Shown one piece after another: positions 11,087-21,359 of a DNA stretch of 64,000 nt (positions are counted from its first letter, which is position 1; each line of letters opens with the position of its first letter). This DNA is from Phlebopus portentosus. Its lineage: Eukaryota > Basidiomycota > Agaricomycetes > Boletales > Boletinellaceae. The position numbers were made by a program, and so were the translations under genes. The stretch lies in the NCBI GenBank assembly GCA_037892935.1, contig JAYXKI010000002.1:1736001-1800000 (forward strand). The letters run 5' to 3'. The notes beneath the pieces were generated by a model. That model had not been told where the DNA came from, searched no databases, and worked only from the letters and a program-made list of their open reading frames with translations.

Positions 11087-13459
11087 AAAACCCTTTGGAA
11101 GTGGTCCTCGCGCGATCGTTCGAATTCCGGTGGCCACTTTGCTTTGCTTTCTGCGATCGTTCGGGTCCGTTAAGGTGATATGTTGGTCACCTGACGTGTA
11201 ATCCTTCGTTTCGCACTCCGTAATAGCGAAAAACGGTCTCCCCAACAAAGCCTGGAAGGGAGCGTTCGGAACGACTTGTACTTGGAGCGAAACGTCAATT
11301 CCGGCTATCGTGAACTTCGCGTTAGAGATCATGCCAATGGTAGATGACCTAGCTGCGTCTGCTGTCTCGAGGATCATTCCTTTGTCAGGGGATAGGGGTA
11401 TCTGAAGCTTCTCCCATACGTCTTCGCGGAGCAGACATACTACGGCTCCCTGGTCGAGCACGCATTCGACTTCCAGAGTGTCTTCAATCAACGCGCTAAC
11501 GGTCCTGAGGGGCATGGATGCCTCTGCGGCGACGCCTTGTCCACTGAGCGCCAGTATTTCTTCCGTCGAAAGCGTTTCGCTTGTTTCGACTTGTTCCGAC
11601 GCGAAACGCCCAACTTGTAACGTAAGTGAATCATCCACGACCTCACCATATTTGACTTCAGCCGCGTTGTATCTCTTCGCCGTCGTCAACTCCTTCATCT
11701 GTTTCCTAACGTCCGGGGCGATTGAGAGGAGTTCACGTTGGCTGATGGTGATAGGGGTATCGAGGGTACGAGTCAGAACGTTGGAGACTGCGCTCGAGTC
11801 TTCTATTGGTACGACGTATTTATACTGGGGTTGTGATTTCCTGGTAATGTCGTCCTGCTGCGGTGACTGGAGTGACCTTGTCGAGGGCCGCGCGCCACTC
11901 GGTGGCGCGGGCTGCGGTTTCGCCTGCGCCTTCTTATGAGGCTGAACTCTAGGGATCTCTACGCCATCGGGCTTCGTTCTCCGTCCACCAGCTGCCTTCT
12001 TCTTCGCCTCGTTAATCAAAATCTCCAAACGTTCGATGTCATAGTTTTCCTGCTCGTCCTGATCTTCTTCGTCGTGACTATATGCGTACGCTGGACCAGC
12101 TTGATGGCTATATGCGGGCGTGACCGACTCGACCATCCCTACTGTGTGTGTCGCCGGGGCTTTAGCATGAAAGCTATCGATTCGTTCTTTGAGATTGTTC
12201 CCCGGTAGCGACCTCGTAATGAGACCGCCGTTCGGCAACACAATCCTTCCATCCTGGCTCCTAACGCACTTTCCGGCTTGGATGTACTCGAGAACCTTCG
12301 TACACGATCGAATATAGTGTCCTGCTTCGCCGCAGAAGTTGCAAACTGGGTTTCGCGGAGTTTCGCTGTGTTCCGCCCCTGATCGATGCGGAACGTTCCC
12401 CTTGCTCAGGGCGTCGAGCGTAACCTGAAAACTCTTCAACGTATCCATTACCTTGGCCAAATCCACTTCTTCCTTCTTTACGATACTTGTCGAAGCTTCT
12501 CCGGTAGCTGGGGGTGGAAAGTTACTGCCGAAACTGCCCACAATCTTTCCTCCCAGCACGAAATTCGAATGTTCGAGCACGTCCTTAATCTTGTAAGGCG
12601 TAGACGAATCGTGGTCTGGTAGCTTGATCTCGATACGTCGAATGAGCGCCTCTCTAAGGTCTCCTGTAATTCCCATCAGGAACATCTCGTCAGCTTGGGA
12701 CTCTAAGATCTTTCCGTTCGTTATAAGATACTTAGAGCGCCTGACGAATTCTCGATGATATTCGCCTAGGTCTTCTCGGTTCTTGATCCCTTTCTTCGCC
12801 CGTTCTACGACCAAATGCTCCAGTTCTCCCTTGGAGTAGCGTTTCCCTGCTGTGAGACTCGGGTATAGAGCTATAATCTCTCTCTTCACCGTCTCCACAT
12901 CAGGGTTCGGGTCGTTAATTTCGTCGGTAGTCTCCCAAAGTTCTGCGACGTCGGTCTTTGCATAGTACAAGAACTTCCGGACGTGATCTCTATCGTTCCA
13001 CGCGGCCTGTCTCGCAATCTCTGCAATGTCTTCGAAGAACCTAGGGAGTTCCTTTGGTTCTGAGCCGTCAAACGTTGGGGCACGTTTGTCCCCACGCGAG
13101 GGCGGTTGGTACGCCATTGCAGTTTGTCGATTTGTAAGTTGTTGTAATACGTTAGCGTTAGCAGACAGACGAGCTATTATCGCTGCGTTGCTGGCTAAGA
13201 TCTGTTGAGTTCCGGTAGGTAGTTGGTAATTGGTAGGCGGGCTAGCTGGTCTGTTCGGTGAGCCTGGGGTGGAAGCTGGCACGGATGAGAGGTTGGGGAG
13301 TTCTGAATCGGCGATGGTAGATGGGGAATGATCTAGGGAATCGGTGTTGGAAGGAATGGCGCTAACGGATTGTCGCAAGGGTGTTTCGCTGTGTTCCGCG
13401 TTTTCCGCAGCGGAACGTAAGTTGCGATTGACAATCCTCGGCCTTCGAGTCGGCGGCAA
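11066..13459 (-). CDS. gag: Gag with C-terminal aspartic protease
   Basis: 797 residues. The N-terminal third is Ser/Pro-rich, followed by a gag core (KRAPTFDGSEPKELPRFFED, then YPSLTAGKRYSKGELEHL), a CCHC zinc knuckle C-x2-C-x4-H-x4-C near 12310-12350, and a retropepsin-like domain with ECVLDQGAVVCLL and, later, ALLGRPFF. The active-site triad reads D-Q-G where D-T-G or D-S-G is usual. The stop lies 18 bases after the shift heptamer. The start is the ATG 120 bases inside the 5' LTR. Confidence 0.9.
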   Translation of the reverse strand: MPPTRRPRIVNRNLRSAAENAEHSETPLRQSVSAIPSNTDSLDHSPSTIADSELPNLSSVPASTPGSPNRPASPPTNYQLPTGTQQILASNAAIIARLSANANVLQQLTNRQTAMAYQPPSRGDKRAPTFDGSEPKELPRFFEDIAEIARQAAWNDRDHVRKFLYYAKTDVAELWETTDEINDPNPDVETVKREIIALYPSLTAGKRYSKGELEHLVVERAKKGIKNREDLGEYHREFVRRSKYLITNGKILESQADEMFLMGITGDLREALIRRIEIKLPDHDSSTPYKIKDVLEHSNFVLGGKIVGSFGSNFPPPATGEASTSIVKKEEVDLAKVMDTLKSFQVTLDALSKGNVPHRSGAEHSETPRNPVCNFCGEAGHYIRSCTKVLEYIQAGKCVRSQDGRIVLPNGGLITRSLPGNNLKERIDSFHAKAPATHTVGMVESVTPAYSHQAGPAYAYSHDEEDQDEQENYDIERLEILINEAKKKAAGGRRTKPDGVEIPRVQPHKKAQAKPQPAPPSGARPSTRSLQSPQQDDITRKSQPQYKYVVPIEDSSAVSNVLTRTLDTPITISQRELLSIAPDVRKQMKELTTAKRYNAAEVKYGEVVDDSLTLQVGRFASEQVETSETLSTEEILALSGQGVAAEASMPLRTVSALIEDTLEVECVLDQGAVVCLLREDVWEKLQIPLSPDKGMILETADAARSSTIGMISNAKFTIAGIDVSLQVQVVPNAPFQALLGRPFFAITECETKDYTSGDQHITLTDPNDRRKQSKVATGIRTIARGPLPKGFPQASRN
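11087..11093 (-). promoter_or_regulatory. Probable -1 ribosomal frameshift site
   Basis: Minus-strand GGGTTTT, in gag phase G GGT TTT, which fits the X XXY YYZ slippery rule. The pol frame is -1 relative to gag and open through the overlap. The same heptamer, at the same distance before the gag stop, is kept in A2 (34027-34033) and B (57125-57131). Confidence 0.75.
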
Positions 13460-13560
13460 AACCTGATGTTCTACAGGGACTCGAGCGGATTGGCTACGTG
13501 TAACTCGTCTGCTAGACGAATTTGGCGGGGTATTCGTAATGGTTGGACAGTGAAATCCCC

Positions 13561-13576
13561 CTCGCCGGGGGCTCCA
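13561..13576 (-). promoter_or_regulatory. Primer-binding site candidate
   Basis: On the minus strand, two bases inside the 5' LTR, TGGAGCCCCCGGCGAG begins with the TGG expected to pair with a tRNA CCA end. A2 keeps TGGAGCCC at the same place. I could not name the tRNA. Confidence 0.55.
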
Positions 13577-13578
13577 CT

Positions 13579-15228
13579 TGAAACTCCTATGGACGTTCTG
13601 ATGCCGGACAGGGAGTGTATAGTTCGAGGGGCTGCCCTAGAATACCTTCAAGCGGTCAGCAGAGAATTACACCCGAGCTAAGGGCACGAAGGAGTGGAGG
13701 GAAATAGGGATAGGCAATGGAAGGGCTTGGTGAGAACCGGGGATATGAGGGAAGCGCTCGAGGAAGAATTCCGAGGGTGAACTTCTTCCGAGATCGACGG
13801 TGGCGGTGCGAAGGCTAAATCGACTCTCCGGCTCAGCTGCGAGCTCTGGACTAAAGCCGACTAACCCAAAGCGCAAGAACTAAACTAACTAAGCTACGCT
13901 AGTCGAACCACCAACCCGAACGTGACTAATCGACTGTGCTAACACACTGGTAAGCGACTGCAGCCGATCTCACTCGTAGTCTAAAGTGTCGGAACGCGGC
14001 GTAACGATTCGAAACGCGATACGATGGATGAAGGACAATTGCTGAGTGTGTCGAAACGTGATGCGAGGGATAGAGGTGCGAAACAATGACGAAAGGGGAC
14101 TGAGGGAATCGAAGGATATGTGTGGGACGATGGAACCGACCATTTCCGATCGAAACGATGCGGAATAGCACCGGGCTGGTTTTGAGGAAACGGAGAGTGG
14201 AATGTCAAGAGGAAAGGGGTGATATGGTGTCCTTTCCCGACGACGATGGAGAGGAGAAGGTGTTGCGAGACCAAATGCGAGCGGTACGCAGAGTAACTGG
14301 GTTACGAGCGAAACTGGGCGAAACGGATCGAAACACGTGAGGGGATCTTGTTTCGGGTGAGAGAAGATAGAGAAGCCTTTATACGATGACTGCGAACTAT
14401 ACGAACGCACGAACGGCTCTACTGCGAAGAGAGATCACCGATCGACTGTACAGAACATGAAATGTCGTATATTAGACTATAGAGACGAGAGAGTCCACTA
14501 CGAACAAGTAGACTAGAGGTCGAGAGGCTTTGAGACGATGTGAGAACTGCAAGCTAAGCTCCCACTCAGCTCCGACTAAGCTCCCACTAAGCTCCCACTA
14601 AGCTATCCCTCTACTACGAGAGTCGTGCTATATTTATACTAAACGTCCAAGACTGAGCCTCCCAGCGGTCAGAGAACCTACGTCATAAAGAAAAGGGAAC
14701 GCATATCGCTATCGACAAGGGAGAGGAGCGCATAGGAATGGTTTAAGGGACACATAGGTCAAAAGAAACAATACTAAGCATGTCTGGAACGAGAGCATAA
14801 TGGATTAAAGGGGACGCATATAGAAAGGCCAGAAAATGTGCGGAACCTTCGGAACCGGGTCTCTTTGAGCGGAACGAAGCGGAACTCAGGGAAACGACTC
14901 GGAAGGGCTTTGGCTAGCCTGACAAAGTAAGTCTGCGATGTTTAACAAAGGAGAGGGACTGAGGACGAGGTTGCAGGGTCAAATCTCTTTGTCTGGAATG
15001 CGGATCTGAGGTCCGGAGACTTGTGATCGACGCGTGCAAACTCGATGCCGTGATTCTCCCGTCTTGATGGCCGATCAAAGAACGGTGCACGTGCCATCTG
15101 GACTATGGCGTTCTTGCTAAGTTCACTCGTTCGAGTGAAACCAGTCGAAACCGAGCGAAACCAGTCGGAACACCGCGGAACTGGTCGTAACGACTCCGTA
15201 CGTTCCCAAGCTTCAGACTTACTCTTCA
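13579..15228 (-). repeat. 5' LTR of element A
   Basis: 1650 bp, a direct repeat of 3123-4772, followed by the CCGG target duplication and then by the resumed host reading frame. It contains the TATA-like motif at 14629-14638 on the minus strand and so should drive gag-pol. Confidence 0.93.
14629..14638 (-). promoter_or_regulatory. TATA box of the 5' LTR
   Basis: TATAAATATA on the minus strand, upstream of gag in element A. Conserved in the other A-family LTRs; transcription would start some tens of bases downstream. Confidence 0.55.
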
Positions 15229-15232
15229 CCGG

Positions 15233-16345
15233 TCGATGCAGCCATGCTACTTTCCCCAGTTAGCTCTACAGCAAATTACTACATGCATCCACAGAGTGTG
15301 CGGGACCTACTTGCGCAAGTTGACCGTCGAGAGGACGTTCCTGGGACACCCGAATTCCTCCTCCGCTGCCTGTACACCGTCACTCACAAGTTTAACAACA
15401 AATTCATCAATGGAGCCAAAAATGGTAATGTATTTGCCAGATCCGCTTTCCTCGAGATCAAGGAGAACGTGGCTTCAGAGTGGATGCATGGCTTTGCCCA
15501 GAATCTCGTTTTCGACAAGGTCGCATTCGCCCTCTCCAAGTGCCCTGCCGAGGATGACAGGCCACTGCAATCTCCAAGTATGGGAAGTCTCGGCATTCAC
15601 AAGAGTCTGAAGAAGGTGTTTGACCGATATGAAGACTGGAGGATGACGCTTAAGGAGTTCAAAGAGGTGATAGAACACACCTGGAGGTACAACGATAACC
15701 AATACATTCTCCCCTGGAGCAAGGGCAACGCAATCTCTGATTGGGTAAGGGCGGGGTTCATCGAGGGCGCTGATTCCATGGATGTTGTAAAGCCTCTGGT
15801 AGAATCCGACTACAGCTCCCAGCTGATGCCGTCCCTCTTGAAAGATGTTCCCATGCAAACCCCACCTCAGCCTGACTCTGGTAATGATGAGATGGATGTT
15901 GATGTGGATTCACAAGCTCATGCGGCTTCTGGTAACAACGATGGCACCCCTAGCCCTGCTAGGCCGGAATGTGACAGCCCTGGACAGATAGACGAGGTTT
16001 CACGATCTCTGATTCAGGCTCTGAACAAGACCTGGGGTAGCGCCAGAGCCAGCATGGTCTTTACTAACTTCTGCTATGCCGCACTTGGCTTGCGTGGTTT
16101 GATGCTAGTGAGTTAATTCCACGTATGTACGGAGCTTAGACTGATGCTACTGGCAGAGAGGTGAACAGATCCGTTTGGAGAAGGGCTCAATGAAAAAGCT
16201 ATATGATCTACTCAAGTGCGTTTTCCCCTTCTAAGACAGACCGTATAGAGCATAACGCATACAACAGCCCAAATTCGAAGGACACTGGGGATATCGTGAA
16301 AAAGAAGACTGCGGGGGACTTTCAACTGCTTCTCCCACTGTACGT
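15233..16345 (+). CDS. Middle exons of the JmjC-like gene
   Basis: The long exon 15233-16107 encodes a mostly helical-looking segment (MHPQSVRDLLAQ, KFNNKFINGAKNGNVF, DWRMTLKEFKEVIEHTW) followed by an acidic, low-complexity stretch. Introns are 16108-16156 (GTGAGT...CAG) and 16216-16267 (GTGCGT...CAG); both keep the frame. The last exon is cut at 16345 by a solo LTR and resumes at 17978. No known domain was recognised in this part. Confidence 0.65.
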
Positions 16346-17973
16346 TGAAGAGTAAGTCTGAAGCTTAGGAACGTACGGAGTCGTTACGACCAGTTCCGCG
16401 GTGTTCCGACTGGTTTCGCTCGGTTTCGACTGGTTCCGCTCGAACGAGTGAACTTAGCAAGAACGCCATAGTCCAGATGGCACGTGCACCGTTCTTTGAT
16501 CGGCCATCAAGACGGGAGAATCACGGCATCGAGTTTGCACGCGTCGATCACAAGTCTCCGGACCTCGGATCCGCATTCCAGACAAAGAGATTTGACCCTG
16601 CAACCTCGTCCTCAGTCCCTCTCCTTTGTTAAACATCGCAGACTTACTTTGTCAGGCTAGCCAGAGCCCTTCCGAGTCGTTTCCTCGAGTTCCGCTTCGT
16701 TCCGCTCAAAGAGACCCGGTTCCGAAGGTTCCGCACATATTCTGACCTTTCTATATGCGTCCCCTTTAATCCATTATGCTCTCGTTCCAGACATGCTTAG
16801 TATTGTTTCTTTTGACCTATGTGTCCCTTAAACCATTCATATGCGCTCCTCTCCTTTGTAGATAGCGATATGCGTTCCCTTTTCTTTATGACGTAGGTTC
16901 TCTGACCGCTGGGAGGCTCAGCCTTGGACGTTTAGTATAAATATAGCACGACTCTCGTAGTAGAGGGACAGCTTAGTCGGAGCTGAGTGGGAGCTTAGCT
17001 TGCAGTTCTCACATCGTCTCAAAGCCTCTCGACCTCTAGTCTACTTGTTCGTAGTGGACTCTCTCGTCTCTATAGTCTAATATACGACATTTCGTGTTCT
17101 GTACAGTCGATCGGTGATCTCTCTTCGCAGTAGAGCCGTTCGTGCGTTCGTATAGTTCGCCGTCATCGTATAAAGGCTTCTCTATCTTCTCTCACCCGAA
17201 ACAAGACCCCCTCACGTGTTTCGATCCGTTTCGCCCGGTTTCGCTCGTAACCCAGTTACTCTGCGTGCCGCCCGCATTTGGTCTCGCAACACCTTCTCCT
17301 CTCCATTGTCGTCGGGAAAGGACACCATATCATCCCTTTCCTCTTGACTTTCCACTCTCCGCTTCCTCAAGACCAGCCCGGTGCTATTCCGCATCGTTTC
17401 GATCGGAAACGGTCGGTTCCATCGTCCCACACATATCCTTCGATTCTCTCAGTCCCCTTCCGTCATCGTTTTGCACCTCCATCCCTCGCATCACATTTCG
17501 ATACACTCAGCAATTGTCTTTCGTCCATCGTATCGCGTTTCGAATCGTTACGCCGCGTTCCGACACTTTAGACTACGAGTGAGATCGGCTGCAGTCGCTT
17601 GCCAGTGTGTTAGCACAGTCGATTAGTCACGTTCGGGTTGGTGGTTCGACTAGCGTAGCTTAGTTAGTTCAGTTCTTGTGCCTTGGGTTAGTCGGCTTTA
17701 GTCCAGAGCTCGCAGTTGAGCCGGAGAGTCGATTTAGCCTTTGCACCGCCACCGTCGATCTCGGGAGAAGCCTACCCTCGGAATTCCTCCTCGAGCGCTC
17801 ACCTCATATCCCCGGTTCTCACCAAGCCCTTCCATTGCCTATCCCTATTTCCCTCCACTCCTTCGTGCCCTTAGCTCGGGTGTAATTCTCTGCTGACCGT
17901 TTGAAGGTATTCTAGGGCAGCCCCTCGAACTATACACTCCCTGTCCGGCATCAGAACGTCCACAGGAGTTTCA
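16346..17973 (+). repeat. Solo LTR of the A family, inverted
   Basis: 1628 bp, from TGAAGAGTAAG to GGAGTTTCA, opposite in orientation to the LTRs of element A. It is flanked by ACGT on both sides (16342-16345 and 17974-17977) and lies in an exon of the JmjC-like gene. It matches the A LTR with scattered changes, so it is somewhat older or from another sub-copy. No internal sequence remains, as expected after LTR-LTR recombination. Confidence 0.9.
16936..16945 (+). promoter_or_regulatory. TATA box of the solo LTR
   Basis: TATAAATATA in the transcription direction of the LTR. This solo LTR points into the rest of the JmjC-like gene, so it could give a truncated downstream transcript. Confidence 0.5.
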
Positions 17974-17977
17974 ACGT

Positions 17978-19175
17978 CATGTCAATGATATTGCCGATTA
18001 CCCTTCTGGGCAGCTCTGTCGTTAGCAGTTCCCATGAGCGGATTCCTTTATTCGCCCTCGCCCAGGTACGCCTGCGCATATTCCGTCGGTTCTGCGCTTA
18101 CATTGAAGCATAGACTGCTACTGCTCGGGGACTTAAGAGAGACAGGACGAGAATGCGTATCGAGTATATGCTGTCGCGGCTAGTGATCGGCATGACTCTT
18201 TACGGTGCAAAGGTGTATGAAGCCAGTATTTCCGCCATTTTAGGAGAATGTGACTCTCTCTGGAACGAGGAAAGCATGAGTGCTCCAGGCGCTCAAGCCT
18301 ACATCCAAGAACAAAGCCCTCCTCCTAGCAGAGCTTCCTCCCACCCTGCGCCTGGCATTTCTCCGGTGGTCCCAGAGCACCCTCCTGCAAGCGATGATGG
18401 CTTAAGTGATGGCGGTTCAAATGAGGACGCAGAGTTCGAGAACTCAAGAGCGCTAGTCAGAGACACCAAGGTGACACCCAAGGAATGGGAAAGGATGCTG
18501 AAAGAAACCACTGATGAGACGATGTACCTTCATCGACGCTTGCTTTCTGCGATCCGTCACACCCTTGTCGATGATATGAAAGGCGTGAACTTGCTAGGTG
18601 ATGGCTCGGCCATGGTTGATGGAGTCCTACGCAACGCATATTCACAGGTGCAAAATAACAGTGGAAAGCCTTACCGGCTAAAGCCCATAAAGCTAGCATC
18701 ATGGTCACGGATCCCAGTCGGGGCTCCCTTGGAGCCGTCGAGCAAACGCATGGCAGACAACGATGGGGATGACAACTCCCGCCCTTCCAAGCGCATCAGG
18801 ACTGGAGAAGAGAGTTCAAAAGCCACCAGCCGACGAAGGAAGGCGGGGCATAAGAAACACAAGAGCGCGAAGATGGTCATTGATGATGACGCCAGTAGCA
18901 ATAGGGAGGAAGAAGGCGGGGGTGAGGAGGTCGTAGATGAAGAGAGAAGGGCAGATGTGGAGAGACCTGCAGAATTGCAAGGTGATGCTGATGTCCATGA
19001 AGAGGAGATCATAGCCAACGTTGGTGGGTCGACTGGTAACGGCCGGCACACCCTAGCATCGGCGGTGCTCGTTGAATTGAATGAAACTGGCTCTCAAGCA
19101 TCAGCAAGCCTGCCAGTCCCCGATGTATACGGACAAGCTACAGATCTAGAGTGGCGAAGCTGGGCCATTCCCAAG
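17978..19175 (+). CDS. Central exons of the JmjC-like gene (charged linker)
   Basis: The frame resumes after the LTR, passes an intron at 18066-18113 (48 nt, GTACGC...TAG), then stays open to 19175. The protein here has Ser/Pro-rich and acidic parts and a basic, nuclear-localisation-like stretch with runs of Arg and Lys (RRRKAGHKKHKSAK). The next intron, 19176-19228, has donor GTCAGT and a GGGCTAAC branch site. A nuclear protein would fit, but this is inference. Confidence 0.65.
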
Positions 19176-19228
19176 GTCAGTGCAGTCTCGAGTTGCATCA
19201 TCGCCTCGTTGGGCTAACTTTCCAAAAG

Positions 19229-21103
19229 AAAAAACCAGAATTCATATCTATTCACAATGTCCCAGTCATCAAATTCAAGCAAATGGAAAAGACATCCAAG
19301 AAGGGAGCAAAGTTGAAAACCTATAGACTCGAATGGGAGAAAGAAAGCTTCACTGTTTATTCGTGGGACAAGAGGGCACATCAGATGCACAGTTGCTCTC
19401 CACTTCTCACCTCTGACGCTGATCTTTCTCTTTTAGCGAGTTCTTGCCCGATGCATCAAGGCTCTTATGAGGGACACGAGCTATCAGACTGCACCGTACG
19501 CGATGGTACAAGTCTACTCGATAGACCAATGGGAAAATTTGAAGATTCATGAGCAGCGCAGCATGTTTAGAAGTGGACATATACTTATTAAACAGCATGG
19601 AAGGGACCTAGAGGCGTTTGATGGTCGTGTGAGGTGCAGTATGAGGGAGGCCTTCGATACTGAGGTGCCAATCTCTGCAAACGGTGCGCCTACATCCTTT
19701 ACTGTACTTATGGGCCACCTACTGACACAAATCAAGACTGCACAGAGACAGAGGTGGGGGAGAATTTATTCAAGCAAGTGAGGGGAAACTACCGAGACTT
19801 TGCCCACGCTACTGAAGTTGATGAAAAGAGCTGGAATGAGGCATTAAAGAAATACAGAGAAGACATGAAGAAATAGGAGAAGGACAGGGCGGAGTATGAA
19901 GACAAGCTAGCGGCATATAATGCAAGTATGAAGGAAGGGAGAATGAGTGCTAAGCCTTGGAAGAGACCTTCGAAGCCTGCTAAGCTTAGGGCAGAGCCAA
20001 AGATAGACAAGCTTAGCCACCTTCACCCCTTGAACTTCTTAGATATGCCTCTAAGTGGAGACGTTTTTGAAAGGTGGGCCCTACAACTATCCGCCTCCAT
20101 ACGATGTTTGCTTTGACCTTGCCCCTTTCAGACCTCTCGATGATTCGTCAAAGTTCTTTGCACGACAGTCGTTCGTGCGCGACAGCAAGCTATACGTATT
20201 CTCCACCCCCTGCCCTCCTGAGCAATTTGGCAAGTCCTGGCTGCTGGCCAGCATAAGATCAGCCTGGTCGGATTGGCATATCGACACCGCAGGGATAGCG
20301 ACGGCACTCCATGTGATTGACGGCAGAAAACTAATCTTTATCCCTCGTGACTTTCGACTGTTTCTGGCGGGCTGGCAAGAAGAGCGTGATGGACGTCTAG
20401 CATGTGACGCCGTACTGCTGGAAAGGGGAGATACCTTGTAAGTAACCCCCTCTAACCCGCCTCGACACGGCTCATGCTTTGCTGCAGCTTAATGAAGCCT
20501 GGAACTAGTCACTTTGTTGTTACGCTGGTCCATTCGACGGTAATTGGAGCTCACTTCTATTCTCTCTCGTCCATGAAGGAAATGCTCGTGGGGCTGCTAT
20601 GAGTGCACTATCTCGGCAGGACAAGCACAAACGTCCTGCACAATACATTGCCCATTATGCTCGCAAAATGCCTTGCTTCTTTGGCAGAACGCTGCGGTTC
20701 AGGTACGCCGCTGGATGCAGAGGGGAGGGTTGGGCTGGGTAAGCCGAAAGTCACGCTCAAGGGCGCGATGAACGAGGACCTCGCATATCTACTCATCATA
20801 AATGCACACATCGATCAGCTGCAACCCGAGTGCTGCCCGGACGACACAGATGCATGGCAAAAAACTTGGGAGTTTGCATTGGACTATCTACTAATCAGGG
20901 GTGTGCTAAGATGCATCGTGGATCGCATGGAGGAGGCCGCCTCTGATGCTCTCATGAGCGCAGAGGATGAATTCTTCAGAATAGTGAAGGACTTTGAAGT
21001 GAGGTTGGCAAAAGAAGTCGGAAATAGCTGGGCCAATGACGGTAGAAGCATTAAAGTAACTTGTGTAGACCATCACCATAATGGCAGGCATAGCTGGCAA
21101 TAG
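19229..21103 (+). pseudogene. JmjC catalytic part of the split gene
   Basis: Carries the JmjC core: KKPEFISIHNV, a long middle block, SDWHIDTAG, GRKLIFIPRD, VLLERGDT and, after a 50-nt intron at 20438-20487, LMKPGTSHFVVTL and GAHFY. The HxD...H triad and a candidate 2-oxoglutarate Lys are present. The intron 19684-19745 fits exactly in phase; the one ending at 19436 has no good donor. Lesions are TAG at 19874-19876, a one-base frameshift near a T run at about 20066, and TGA at 20600-20602 where CGA would read through. Confidence 0.75.
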
Positions 21104-21359
21104 ATGTGTATAGTAATTAGCATGTGATACTGCTGTATAGTATCCAACTGCGGACACGTCGACTGTGGATGCGTACGCATCCCTCCCCCCCCCCCCCGCA
21201 ATCAGCACCCAAGCCCCCACCCCCAGTCCCCTGCTTTTCTAGGCCACAGCTGCTCTCTGGGCCCCGGTTTGGATTCAGCTACACTTGCTTTTGGCAGGTA
21301 AGTGATCCCCAAACAGCCTCATCTCACCATAGCTGGCAGCCTGCTCAGGCAGAGGTGCT

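Larger units (their letters stand above)
3123..15228 (-). mobile_element. Element A: complete ambisense Ty3/gypsy retrotransposon
   Basis: 12,106 bp bounded by two 1650-bp direct LTRs (3123-4772, 13579-15228) that differ at about ten positions by eye, so insertion is recent. It is flanked by the 4-bp duplication CCGG (3119-3122 and 15229-15232). In coding orientation (minus strand) the order is 5' LTR, primer-binding site, gag with protease, pol with reverse transcriptase, RNase H and integrase, then an oppositely transcribed two-exon gene, polypurine tract and 3' LTR. RT before integrase places it in Ty3/gypsy. All frames are open, so it may still be mobile. Confidence 0.92.
2735..21103 (+). 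pseudogene. JmjC-domain protein gene, split by two retroelement insertions
   Basis: One multi-exon gene is scattered over 18 kb. Exons, by reading frame and GT-AG borders, are 2735-3122 continuing at 15233-16107, then 16157-16215, 16268-16345 continuing at 17978-18065, 18114-19175, 19229 to about 19390, 19437-19683, 19746-20437 and 20488-21103. Removing element A plus one CCGG copy, and the solo LTR plus one ACGT copy, restores the frame at both places. The C-terminal half has the JmjC iron-binding signature: WHID with His at 20277 and Asp at 20283, and GTSH with His at 20510. The gene is dead even without the insertions: TAG at 19874-19876, a frameshift near 20061-20075 and TGA at 20600-20602. 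JmjC enzymes are Fe(II)/2-oxoglutarate oxygenases, often histone demethylases; the substrate here is unknown. Confidence 0.75.

Noticed and set aside
19391..19436. A clean GT-AG intron in the JmjC gene before 19437
   Set aside because: The acceptor is good, but the only nearby donor gives the wrong phase; kept as an approximate border only.
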